A stretch of DNA of 64,000 nucleotides from Kitasatospora sp. MAP5-34. Its GTDB lineage: Bacteria; Actinomycetota; Actinomycetes; Streptomycetales; Streptomycetaceae. Position numbers and translations under genes: made by a program. Positions 47,028 to 55,461 of this stretch are shown one piece after another. How positions within the stretch are numbered: the first letter of the stretch is position 1; the number at the start of each line of letters is the position of its first letter. Location: contig NZ_JARXZC010000038.1 in the NCBI RefSeq assembly GCF_029894335.1, positions 1 through 64,000 of the forward strand, written 5' to 3'. The notes beneath the pieces were generated by a model. The model ran no database searches and was not told where the DNA came from. It saw only the letters and a list, made by a program, of their open reading frames with translations.

Positions 47028-47416
47028 TCATCCTGGATTCCAGCGCCCTGGCCGCGCTGGCCGCCGACCACCCGCGCCTGCACCGGATCGTGGACTCCGC
47101 CCTGCGCAGCCCGTTCCAGCATCTGCTGGTTCCGGTGCTGTGCCTGGTCGGGGCCGAGATCAAGGACGAGGGCGCGGCGCACGCGGTCCTGGCGCTGCCC
47201 GCGCTCGAGTTCGAGCCCCTGGACGCGAGTACCGCCGTGCTGGTGGCGACCATGGTCCGCGACGGGTACGGCGGCCAGGATCTGGCCCACGCCATCACCA
47301 CGAGCCTGCCCACCCCGGCGCGTCCGCTGCAGCACCTGATCCTGACGGCCCGTCCGGAGCTGTATCCGCCCGGGATCGCCACCGTCGACATCGACGACCC
47401 CCGCCTGGAGCCGTAG
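47024..47416 (+). CDS. vapC: VapC-like PIN-domain toxin
   Basis: A 130-residue PIN-fold protein. Asp5 in IILDSSALAALA, an acidic residue in LVGAEIKDEGAAHAV and the acid in GGQDLAHAI are where PIN nucleases hold Mg2+. These toxins cut tRNA or rRNA when the antitoxin is lost. GTG at 47024 overlaps the antitoxin stop, fitting a toxin translated after its antidote. The last 25 residues are longer than usual for VapC. Confidence 0.75.
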   Translation: MIILDSSALAALAADHPRLHRIVDSALRSPFQHLLVPVLCLVGAEIKDEGAAHAVLALPALEFEPLDASTAVLVATMVRDGYGGQDLAHAITTSLPTPARPLQHLILTARPELYPPGIATVDIDDPRLEP

Positions 47417-47435
47417 GTGCCGCACGCACCACACG

Positions 47436-47486
47436 GCCCTCCGGGTTCTGGGCGACCGGACCGCTGAACTCGCAGTCGCAGCCTGA
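47436..47486 (+). pseudogene. 3' end of an NsdA-like regulator gene
   Basis: The frame reads RVLGDRTAELAVAA then TGA, almost identical to the end of the regulator at 53796-55187 (RARTELAIAA). DNA GAACTCGCAGTCGCAGCCTG differs from that gene's end by one base over about 28. Only the last 16 or so codons remain. Confidence 0.5.
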
Positions 47487-47525
47487 CCTGCCGCCGGAGG
47501 TCGGTCCCGGGCCGGGACCGGTCGG

Positions 47526-47652
47526 TCAGGCAGTCGTGGCGGATGCGCCGGCCAGGAGTTCGCAGTCGTCGAAGTTCATGCAGCCGCAGGCCAGGCAGGC
47601 GGCGACCGCTTCGCGCAGCCGCTGGGTCTGCTGGATGACCTGGTCGATCGGC
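47526..47652 (-). pseudogene. MerR-family regulator, C-terminal fragment
   Basis: The leftward frame reads DQVIQQTQRLREAVAACLAC, then GCMNFDDCELLAGASATTA and stop. The ACLACGCM...C pattern is the C-terminal end of SoxR/MerR-like regulators. It stops being recognisable at about 47652, where the truncated MFS gene begins on the other strand. The HTH half is missing. Confidence 0.65.
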
Positions 47653-48675
47653 TGTATCCCCCTCGCCCGGGCGATCGGTGTACTCCACCCCGCGCTCTAC
47701 CTCGCGCTGCTGGCCGGCTCGTCCCTGCTGCACGCCTGGGGCGGCAGCGCGAAGTACGCCCTGGCCGCCCAGGTCCGCCCCGCCGAACAGCGCCTGGCGG
47801 CCAACTCGCTGCTCAGTACGAGCGCCTGGGTGTCCACGATCGTCGGCCCGGCGCTCGCCGGAGTCCTGGCGGCAGCCGTCACCCCGGCCTGGATCATCGG
47901 CCTGGACGCCCTGTCCTTCGCCGTACTGGCCGTACGCGCCGGGCGCCTGGGCGGGCCGGGCCGCAAGGCGCCGCCAGGACGTCCGGCCGGGCCGCCGGCC
48001 GGGTCACCGCCCGGTGCCGTGCCCGGCGCGGGCCTGCGCGTCCTGCGTGCCCGGCCCGAACTGCTCGGCCTGCTCGCGGTGACCTGGCTGTTCAACCTGT
48101 TCTACGGGCCCGTCGAAGTCGCGCTGCCGCTCTTCGTCGGTGAGGACCTCCACGCCGGCGCGGGTGTCCTCGGCCTTTACCGGGCGGCCTTCGGCATCGG
48201 GGCGGTCACGGGCGCGCTGGCCGTCGGCGCCCTGCGGCGACTGCCGCTGTGGCCGGTCCTGCTGGGCATCGTCGCCGGTCAGGGGCTGGCCATGCTGCCC
48301 TTCGGACTCCACGCGCCGGCCGGGTTCTCCCTCGCGGGTTTCGCCCTGGGCGGTGTGATCTACGGTCCGTACAGCGCCTTGGCCTTCAACCTGTTCCAGG
48401 ACCTCACCCCGGCGGCCGCGTTGACCACCGTCCTCGCCCTGCGCGCAGCCGTCCTCCTGACGGCGTCACCTGTGGGCGCAGCGCTGGGCGGGCCGCTCAC
48501 CGTCGCCCTGGGGCCCCGCCGGGTCCTGGCCGGCACGGGCATCGCCATGGTCATCGTCGCGGCCTGCGCCACGGCGCTGTGGCTGCGAAGGACGAAGACG
48601 GCACCGGGTCCGCGCCACCCTCCCGCCGGACCGACGGCACCCCGCGAGCCGGTCTGCGGGAGTGTCGCCGGCTGA
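47635..48675 (+). pseudogene. MFS transporter, N-terminally truncated
   Basis: From about 47665 the frame gives transmembrane helices of an MFS_3-type exporter (LYLALLAGSSLLHAWGG, WVSTIVGPALAGVLAAAV, LLGLLAVTWLFNLFYGPVEV, and four more). About eight segments remain, whereas the family has twelve, and the first 100 or so residues with motif A are absent. ATG at 47635 opens the frame but lies in the antisense of the MerR fragment, so it is probably chance. The truncation matches the loss of MerR's 5' half: one deletion removed both divergent starts. Confidence 0.75.
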
Positions 48676-48694
48676 CCCGTCGGCTGACCCGCCG

Positions 48695-49582
48695 TCAGCT
48701 CCGCGTCAGCTCCGGCCACCGGGCTGCCTGGCGGCTGCCGGTGCCCGCGAGGTGGGCGAGGAGCAGCGGGTTGACCTGGTCGGCGTTGGCCTCGGGGAGC
48801 CAGTGGGGGGCACCCTCCAGGGGGACGAAGCGGTAGGGCGCCTTGACGTACTCGGCCGTCAGCTCGGCTGCCTCGCGGCCGAGCGCCTGGTCCTCGGTGC
48901 CCCAGACGTAGAGGGTGGGCACAGTGATGTCTCCGGCGGGCACCCGCAGATCCTCGCTGATCGCCCGGTACCAGTTGAGTCCGCCGGTGAGCGCGCCCTG
49001 GGTGAGCCTGCGGACGTTGGACTCGACCTGCTGCTGGGACAGTGCGCCCCGGTAGATCGCGTGCAGCGCGGCCGCGTCGTCCGCGAGCATGCCCTGCTCG
49101 GCCACGTGGCCGGGGAGGCGGAAGTGCCGGATGTACTGGGAGCGTTCCTGCTGGCCGCCGCCGCTGTTCAGGGCGCGGTACAGGGCGAGCGGGTGCGGGG
49201 TGGCGAGCACGGAGAGCGTGTGCAGCCGCTCGGGGTGGGCGGCGGCCAGTGCCCAGGCGACCAGGCCGCCCCAGTCGTGCGCGACCAGGTGGAAGCGCTG
49301 CGCGCCGAGGGCGTCGGCGAAGCCGAGTACGTCCGAGATCAGTTTCTCGACGGCGTACTCCTCGACGGCCTCGGGGCGGGCGCCGGGGGAGTAGCCGCGC
49401 TGGTCCACGGCGACGGCCCGGTAGCCGGCCTCGGCGAGGGCGTGGATCTCCTCGGTCCAGCAGTCCGCGAACTCGGGGAAGCCGTGCAGCAGCAGGACGA
49501 GTTCACCGTCGGCGGGACCGGCGGTCAGGGCGTCGAAGGTGTGGGGGCCGACCACAAGTCGGGTGGCGGTCACGGTGGGCAT
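48695..49582 (-). CDS. alpha/beta hydrolase, epoxide-hydrolase-like
   Basis: A 295-residue alpha/beta-fold enzyme. The oxyanion motif is LLLHGFPEFADCWTEEI, and the nucleophile elbow is LVAHDWGGLVAWALA with Asp, as in epoxide hydrolases and haloalkane dehalogenases. An acid lies in YVWGTEDQALG and the catalytic His in GAPHWLPEANADQV. It is cytosolic and could open an epoxide. It is convergent with the truncated MFS gene, 19 bp away. It may be a stand-alone detoxifying gene; no operon partners are seen. Confidence 0.87.
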   Translation of the reverse strand: MPTVTATRLVVGPHTFDALTAGPADGELVLLLHGFPEFADCWTEEIHALAEAGYRAVAVDQRGYSPGARPEAVEEYAVEKLISDVLGFADALGAQRFHLVAHDWGGLVAWALAAAHPERLHTLSVLATPHPLALYRALNSGGGQQERSQYIRHFRLPGHVAEQGMLADDAAALHAIYRGALSQQQVESNVRRLTQGALTGGLNWYRAISEDLRVPAGDITVPTLYVWGTEDQALGREAAELTAEYVKAPYRFVPLEGAPHWLPEANADQVNPLLLAHLAGTGSRQAARWPELTRS

Positions 49583-49794
49583 GGGGTAAATCCTGTCAGT
49601 CGGGCGTCATATGACGGAGTCTCCGGTCCGTCAGCACTTCGTTCACTATCCGGTACGCGCACCGGTGGCCGGACGGCAGGGGCCGCCACCGGCGCGGTGC
49701 GATCGCCGGCGGGCGCTCCCGATGAACCCGGCCCGCGCGGGAGGGGTCAGCTGAGGCGTTCCCTGAGCTGGGCGCTGACCGCACACAGCACGCG

Positions 49795-49827
49795 GAGCGG
49801 GGCCGGCCACCATGGCCGGCCCCGCTC
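49795..49827. terminator. perfect 14-bp hairpin, part of a duplicated segment
   Basis: GAGCGGGGCCGGCC and GGCCGGCCCCGCTC pair around ACCAT, 75 bp past the UDP-glucose dehydrogenase end. With its upstream bases (from 49774), it copies the terminator after the SDR at 41589-41639. The rest of the gap 49583-49902 shows no gene. Confidence 0.75.
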
Positions 49828-49902
49828 CCCGTGCGCCGCACCGGGCACTGGCAGCCAGTGTCCGAAAATTCGCCGCAGTGGTGGACCTTGCCTTTTCCCT
49901 GG

Positions 49903-51222
49903 TCAGGGGCGTCCGAGTGCTCGGTAGGTCCAGCCTGCCGCCCGCCAGCGGACGGGGTCGAGGGTGTTGCGGCCGTCGATAACACGGGGAGCGGCGACGC
50001 GGGCGGCGAGGGAGCCGGGGTCGATACTGGTGAACTCGGGCCACTCGGTCAGGTGCAGCAGCAGGTCGGTGTTCTGGGCGGCGGCGGCCGGGTGGTCGGC
50101 GTATTCGAGCTGTGGGTGGGCCTTGCGGGCGTTGTCCATCGCCTTCGGGTCGAACACGGTGACGGTGGCGCCGCGCTGGTGCAGGGCCTGGGCGACGGCC
50201 AGGGCCGGGGAGTCGCGGATGTCGTCGGTGTCGGGCTTGAACGCGGCGCCCCAGACGGTGATCCGCTTGCCCTTGATGACGCCGTCGCACTGCTCGAAGG
50301 CGAGGTCGACCATGCGTTCGCGGCGCCGGTTGTTGATGGCGTCGACCTCGCGCAGGAAGGTCAGGGCCTGGTCGACGCCGAGTTCGCCGGCGCGGGCCAT
50401 GAAGCCGCGAATGTCCTTGGGCAGGCAGCCGCCGCCGAAGCCTAGGCCGGGCCGCAGCCCCCGGCGGCCGATCCGGATGTCGTGGCCGAGCGCCTCGGCC
50501 AGCAGTTGGACATCGGCGCCGGCGGTCTCGCAGACCTCGGCCATGGCGTTGATGAAGGAGATCTTGGTGGCGAGGAAGGCGTTCGCGGCGGACTTCACGA
50601 GTTCGGCGGTGGCCAGGTCGGTGACGATGGTCGGCGTTCCGGCTTCGATGATCTTGCCGTAGGCCTGGCGGAGTACTTTCTCGGCGCGGGTGTTCTCGCT
50701 GGTGAAGCCCATAACAATGCGGTCGGGGTGCAGGGTGTCCTCGACCGCGTGGGACTCGCGCAGGAATTCGGGGTTCCAGCAGACCTCGACCTGGTCGCCC
50801 GCCGGGGCGAACTCGCGCAGGATGTCGATGACCTGGGGCGCGGTGCCGACCGGAACGGTGGACTTCCCGACGATCACGGCCGGGCCGCGCAGGCGGGGCG
50901 CGAGTTGGCGGACGGCGGCGAACAGGTGAGTGAGGTCGTAGGCCATCTCGCCGGGCTTCTGGGGGGTGCCGACGCCGATGAAGTGCAGGTCGGCGAAGGC
51001 GGCGGCCTCCGGGTAGGAGGCGGTGAACCTGAGCCGACCGGTGGCGGTGTGCTTGGCCAGCAGCGGGTCCAGGTTGGGCTCGTAGAACAGGGCCCGGCCC
51101 TGGCTGAGGGCAGTGACCTTGTCCGGGTCGATGTCCAAGCCGAGGACCTGGTGGCCGAGTTCGGCCATCGCGGCGGCGTGGGTCGCGCCCAGGTAGCCGC
51201 AGCCGATTACGGTGAGCTTCAC
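49903..51222 (-). CDS. UDP-glucose 6-dehydrogenase family
   Basis: A 439-residue nucleotide-sugar dehydrogenase. The NAD motif is VIGCGYLG (5-12), the catalytic Lys lies in LVKSAANAFLATKISFINA and the catalytic Cys266 in GFGGGCLPKD. It oxidises UDP-glucose (or a related UDP-/GDP-sugar) twice to the uronate. It is the last gene of a leftward operon with a Nudix enzyme and an AsnB-type amidotransferase, an unusual context for this enzyme. The group could make an amidated uronic acid or similar sugar, which is inference only. Confidence 0.9.
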   Translation of the reverse strand: MKLTVIGCGYLGATHAAAMAELGHQVLGLDIDPDKVTALSQGRALFYEPNLDPLLAKHTATGRLRFTASYPEAAAFADLHFIGVGTPQKPGEMAYDLTHLFAAVRQLAPRLRGPAVIVGKSTVPVGTAPQVIDILREFAPAGDQVEVCWNPEFLRESHAVEDTLHPDRIVMGFTSENTRAEKVLRQAYGKIIEAGTPTIVTDLATAELVKSAANAFLATKISFINAMAEVCETAGADVQLLAEALGHDIRIGRRGLRPGLGFGGGCLPKDIRGFMARAGELGVDQALTFLREVDAINNRRRERMVDLAFEQCDGVIKGKRITVWGAAFKPDTDDIRDSPALAVAQALHQRGATVTVFDPKAMDNARKAHPQLEYADHPAAAAQNTDLLLHLTEWPEFTSIDPGSLAARVAAPRVIDGRNTLDPVRWRAAGWTYRALGRP

Positions 51223-51285
51223 GAAGCTTGTCCTTCCGGAAGGGGGGTGGGTGCTGCCCGGCCCACCCCCCTGGAGGACCGGGGG

Positions 51286-51729
51286 TCAGGCGGGCCGGGC
51301 GGCGAGGTAGCGGTGGATGCCGTCGCGGACGAACGGCGGGATGGTCAGGACGGTCAGGTGCTCGGGGTCGAAGAACTGGAGCTTGACGCCCTCGGCGAGC
51401 GGCAGTGCGGTTTCGTCGCCGTCCCAGGAGCCGGCGAAGAAGGTGATGATCTGCCCGGAGCCGAAGGAGTCCTTGACCTCGAACAGCTCGACCAAAGTGC
51501 TGTCGGGGGTAAGGCCGGCTTCCTCGTCGAGCTCCCGGACGATCGCCTCGGCCGGGCGCTCGCCGGGGTCGCAGCCGCCTCCGAGCAGGCTCCAGTGGTC
51601 GGGCCAGGCGATGCTGCCCAGGTCGTCGCGCAGGTGCATGAGGAACTGGCCATGCCGGTTGGCGATGATCGCGACCGCGCCGCGCGGCTCGGCGGCGGAC
51701 GGCTCGTCGGGGAGAGTTGGGGAGTCCAT
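51286..51729 (-). CDS. Nudix hydrolase
   Basis: A 147-residue protein with a complete Nudix box (LGGGCDPGERPAEAIVRELD and EEAGL after it, about 53-75). The metal-binding E-x-x-E-E is intact. The front part (GAVAIIANRHGQFLMHLRDD) is the substrate-strand region. It lies 28 bp after AsnB and 63 bp before the UDP-glucose dehydrogenase on the same strand. It might hydrolyse an NDP-sugar made by the neighbouring enzyme. Confidence 0.88.
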   Translation of the reverse strand: MDSPTLPDEPSAAEPRGAVAIIANRHGQFLMHLRDDLGSIAWPDHWSLLGGGCDPGERPAEAIVRELDEEAGLTPDSTLVELFEVKDSFGSGQIITFFAGSWDGDETALPLAEGVKLQFFDPEHLTVLTIPPFVRDGIHRYLAARPA

Positions 51730-51757
51730 CCGCCCACCGTAATGACCTGACGGAGGG

Positions 51758-53524
51758 TCATGCGGCAGCCCTCACCCGTTGGTCGGAGAACCAGGCGGCC
51801 GCCATCAGAGCCTGCATCCGGGTCCGGTCGAACCGCCCACCCGGCTTCAGGCCGCCTTCCAGCAGCGGCCGCAGACCGCGCGGGGCCTCGGCGAGGGCGG
51901 TGGTGATGTGCGCGGTCGCCCACGGCTCCAGCGGGCCGCTGAGCCAGCTGGGGACCGGTGAGGCGAAGCCGAGCTTGTCCCGGCTGCCCCAGACCTCCGG
52001 CGGCAGCCCGAGGGCCTTGGCGGCGTCCCGCAGGATCCGCTTGCCCGCCGCCGGATCGGCGATCTTGTGCTCGACCGGGAGGCGGTAGGAGAACTCGACC
52101 AGGTCCCGGGCCAGGAACGGCGAGCGTCGCTCCAGGGCGAACGCGGAGGCGAGCTTGTCCGAGGTCATCACCAGCGGCCGCCAGGCAGTCGCCAGGTCCG
52201 CCAAGGTCAGTCCCCGGGCCAGGTCACCGCCGGCCCGCTCCAGGGCGTCGGCGACCAGCTCGCGGGCCCGGCCGTCGGGGTCGGTGCCCCGCAGGATCAG
52301 CCGGACGATCGCCTCCGCCGCCCCCAGGGGCTGGTCAGCGGTGTGCAGGAGCTTGGAGGCCAGCGGCCGGTAAGCCTCCAGACCTGCCGTCAGCACTGCA
52401 TCGGGGCCGAACAGGACGAGCGCGTGGCGGACGTAGCCCATCAGGAACTCGTCCGGGCCCAGCCCGCCGACCACCACCCGAAGGCCGCGCTCGGCGACCG
52501 CCCGGTAGGCCATGTGCTCGGAGAACGTGGACGCGTTGCCCATCGGGTAGTCCAGCGCGGCCATGATCTCCGGCAGCGACCGCGTGAAGTCGTCGATCGT
52601 CGGCTCGATCACCAGCAGCTCGGCACCGATGTCCCGGGCTACGACAGCGGCGAGCTTCGACTCGTCCAGCCGGCCCTGGCCCGGGTAGCGCACTGTCACG
52701 CAGACCGGCGGACGCATGAGATAGGCCAGCACCGACGAGTCCAGCCCACCCGAGAGCAGGAGGGCGAAGTCCCCTCCCGGGGCCCGTAGCGGAATGCGGT
52801 CGGCCAGCAGGACCGAGAACCGGGCCAGCGCGGTGCGGTAGTCGCCCTGCCAGGGCTCCAAGCCCTCCAGGCTCCACCAGCTCTGCTGGTCCAGCGAGCC
52901 GGTGGCGACGTCGAAGGCCAGCAGGGTGGCCGGGGCGAGGAGCTGGATGCCCTGGAACGGGGTGTCGACGCCGGTCGGCGTCTCGATGGAGAGCATCTCG
53001 GGGCGGACGACCAGCGGTGCGGTGCCGTAGCCGGTCAGGGTGGTGACCTCGGAGGCGAACGCGAGCCGCCCGCCGTCCAGCCGCCAGTAGAGGGGCTTCT
53101 CGCCGAGCCTGTCCCGGGCCAGGAACAGCCGGCCCTCGCGCGGGTCGTAGGCGGCCAGGGCGAACATGCCGTCCAGCCCGTCCAGGCAGGCGGGGCCGAG
53201 CTTGGCCCAGGCCCGCAGCACCAGGTGGGCGTCCGTCTCACCCGGCTCCAGTCCGATGCCCCAGGCCACGGCCTGCTGCCGGTAGTTGTAGATCTCGCCG
53301 TTGAACGTCAGCAGCACCCCGGTGGCCTGGTCCCGGTAGGGGCCGGGCTGGGCGGTGCGGTCGACGATCAGAAGGGTGTTCATGGACAGCACCGCCCGGC
53401 CGTCGGCCGAGGCGAGCTGTCGGGTGCCGTCAGGCCCGCGATGGTGCTGGGCCAGTCCCATCGCGGCGACGGTGCTCTCGTGCCTTACGGCGTCCGGTCC
53501 GGCCAGTCCTGCGATTCCGCACAT
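51758..53524 (-). CDS. asparagine-synthetase-like amidotransferase
   Basis: A 588-residue AsnB-type enzyme. Cys2 in MCGIAGLAG is the glutaminase nucleophile. RGPDGT, LTFNGEIYNY and the synthetase loop LLLSGGLDSSVLA follow, with VGGLGPDEFLMG matching the second nucleotide motif. It uses glutamine and ATP to amidate a carboxylate. It is distant from the other AsnB in the window (23059-24918), so the two are not recent copies. It leads the operon AsnB, Nudix, UDP-glucose dehydrogenase and is divergent from the NsdA-like regulator, which probably controls it. Confidence 0.9.
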   Translation of the reverse strand: MCGIAGLAGPDAVRHESTVAAMGLAQHHRGPDGTRQLASADGRAVLSMNTLLIVDRTAQPGPYRDQATGVLLTFNGEIYNYRQQAVAWGIGLEPGETDAHLVLRAWAKLGPACLDGLDGMFALAAYDPREGRLFLARDRLGEKPLYWRLDGGRLAFASEVTTLTGYGTAPLVVRPEMLSIETPTGVDTPFQGIQLLAPATLLAFDVATGSLDQQSWWSLEGLEPWQGDYRTALARFSVLLADRIPLRAPGGDFALLLSGGLDSSVLAYLMRPPVCVTVRYPGQGRLDESKLAAVVARDIGAELLVIEPTIDDFTRSLPEIMAALDYPMGNASTFSEHMAYRAVAERGLRVVVGGLGPDEFLMGYVRHALVLFGPDAVLTAGLEAYRPLASKLLHTADQPLGAAEAIVRLILRGTDPDGRARELVADALERAGGDLARGLTLADLATAWRPLVMTSDKLASAFALERRSPFLARDLVEFSYRLPVEHKIADPAAGKRILRDAAKALGLPPEVWGSRDKLGFASPVPSWLSGPLEPWATAHITTALAEAPRGLRPLLEGGLKPGGRFDRTRMQALMAAAWFSDQRVRAAA

Positions 53525-53795
53525 CTGCCTTCACCCCCGAGAGTGAATCGGTGGAGGCCCCCGCCGGGAGGTAGTGCCCCAGGTCCCGGCGGGGGCCCGG
53601 AACACCAGACAACCGCGCGGCGGCGGACAGGGTCAGGGCTCGCAGGGGGGCTCACAACTCGCGAAACCGGTTCACCGCGAGCGGCGAAGGCAATACCCTC
53701 GGTGATCCGGCGTCAGATGCCGGGCGTACGACTTCTCGTGCCCAGTCGAGTACCAAACCGCCGCAGACCCGTGCGGGACTCATGAGGGGGACGCT

Positions 53796-55187
53796 GTGGC
53801 GTCGACCACCCGCCGGACCAGGCCACCGAACGCGGACCTGGCCCGGATGATCGAGATGTGCGGCGGCGCCAGCCACAAATCGCTGGCCCACCGCGTGAAC
53901 CAGCTCGCCCACGAAGCCGGGCTGACCACGAATTACACGCACACCTCGGTCGCCAACTGGTGCCGCCGGGGCATGGTCCCCGACTGGCCCGTGCCCAAGC
54001 TCCTGGCCCAGGCGATCGGCGGGCGGCTCGGGCGGCCCGTGCAACTGGCAGAGATCGGCATGGCGGACGCCGAGACACCGGACGCCGATGTGGGGTTGGA
54101 TTTCCCGCGAGACCCCGCCGACGCCGTGCGCGTCGCCACTTCGTTCTGGAGTTCCGTGAACCGCCGCGACTTCCTCACCGGATCCAGCTTCGCCGTCTCC
54201 GCGTTCGCCACGCCCGTCACCCGCTGGCTGGTTACCCCCGCCGACGAGACCGCCGCCCACCGTGGCAGCGTGCGCGTGGGCGCCGCCGACCTCGACGAGC
54301 TGCGGGACGCGGCCGGCGACGCCCGCCGCTGGGACTCGAAGTACGGTGGCGGGAACTGGAAGGCCAACTCCGTCACCGCCTGCCTGCAGGAGCGGGCCGT
54401 CCCGTTGCTGAACGGCTCGTTCAGCGACAGCGTCGGCCGCGAGCTGTTCTCGGTGACCGCCGAGCTCTCCCGGCTGGCCGGCTGGACCGCCTTCGACGTC
54501 GGCCAGCACGACGCCGCCCAGCGGCACTTCATCCAGGCCCTCCGTCTCGCCCGGGCCGGCGGCGACGTCCAGCTCGGCTGCTACGTGCTGACCACCATGG
54601 CGATGCAGACACTGCTGCGCGGCTTCGCCGGTGAGGCCATCGACATGACCCAGGGCGCCTTCCAACGGGCCAAACACGAAGCGGCACCACGGGTGCTGGC
54701 CTTCACCAAGCTCATCGAGGCCCGCGCTCACGCCCGCGACAACAATGCCAAAGCGGCCTCCGCCGCGCTGTCCGCCTCCGAAACCCTCCTCGGCCAGGCC
54801 CGCGACGGTGGCGAGGAACCCACTTGGATCGACTTCTACCACCACGCCCGGCTCTCCGCCGACGCCGCCGAAATCTTCCGCGACCTCAAGAACCCCAAGG
54901 CCGCCCTGACGTGGAACGCACAGGCCGCCGCCATGCCGCCTGGGGTGTTCACCCGCTCCGTTGGGATGCGGCTGGCGATCGTGGGGACCGCCCACCTCCA
55001 GGACCGCGACCTCGACCACGGGCTGCAACTGGGCCACCAGGCCGTCGACATCCTCGCCCGCGTCCAGTCCAGCCGGGCCCTGGACTACGTCCGCGAGTTC
55101 AACACCGCCCTCACCCCCTGGCGCCGCGAACCCCGCGTCGCCGAGTTCCTCCACCGCGCCCGCACCGAACTCGCAATCGCAGCCTGA
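53796..55187 (+). CDS. NsdA-like XRE/TPR regulator
   Basis: A 463-residue regulator with a GTG start after GAGGGGG. An unusual N-terminal region with an HTH-like SHKSLAHRVNQLAHEAGLTT and TSVANWCRRGMVPDWPVPK precedes a helical repeat domain (from about 160) with TPR-like pairs. This layout matches the NsdA family, whose founding member represses sporulation and antibiotic production in Streptomyces coelicolor. An end fragment almost identical to its 3' end lies at 47436-47486. Divergent from the AsnB operon, it is the likely regulator. Confidence 0.85.
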   Translation: MASTTRRTRPPNADLARMIEMCGGASHKSLAHRVNQLAHEAGLTTNYTHTSVANWCRRGMVPDWPVPKLLAQAIGGRLGRPVQLAEIGMADAETPDADVGLDFPRDPADAVRVATSFWSSVNRRDFLTGSSFAVSAFATPVTRWLVTPADETAAHRGSVRVGAADLDELRDAAGDARRWDSKYGGGNWKANSVTACLQERAVPLLNGSFSDSVGRELFSVTAELSRLAGWTAFDVGQHDAAQRHFIQALRLARAGGDVQLGCYVLTTMAMQTLLRGFAGEAIDMTQGAFQRAKHEAAPRVLAFTKLIEARAHARDNNAKAASAALSASETLLGQARDGGEEPTWIDFYHHARLSADAAEIFRDLKNPKAALTWNAQAAAMPPGVFTRSVGMRLAIVGTAHLQDRDLDHGLQLGHQAVDILARVQSSRALDYVREFNTALTPWRREPRVAEFLHRARTELAIAA

Positions 55188-55461
55188 CCTGCGGTCAGAG
55201 GACAATCCGGGCCGGGACGAGTCGGTCCACGGGCATGTGAGGCACCACCTTTCCCCCGGCGGTGTGTGCCCGGGGGCACGGGGCGGACAGGGCGGTTCGT
55301 CCCCCTGCCTCGCATCGTGCGGTCACGGTGCGGATGCCGCGACCGGGGACGGGCGGACGGGAGACGGGGTCAGGGGCGCAGGACCAGCCGGATCGGGTCG
55401 CCCTCTTCGGTGTGCAGGCGCTGGACGGCCCTGTCTCCTCCGAGCGGTGATGGGGCGGTGG

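Noticed and set aside
47635..47664. ATG 47635 as a real start of the MFS gene
   Set aside because: It lies in the antisense of the MerR fragment, has no good ribosome-binding site, and the protein would still lack the first third of the fold.
51743..51760. Third copy of the CTGACGGAGCGTCAG palindrome
   Set aside because: The sequence ATGACCTGACGGAGGGTCAT shares the left half only and has a different pairing, so I did not group it with the exact copies.
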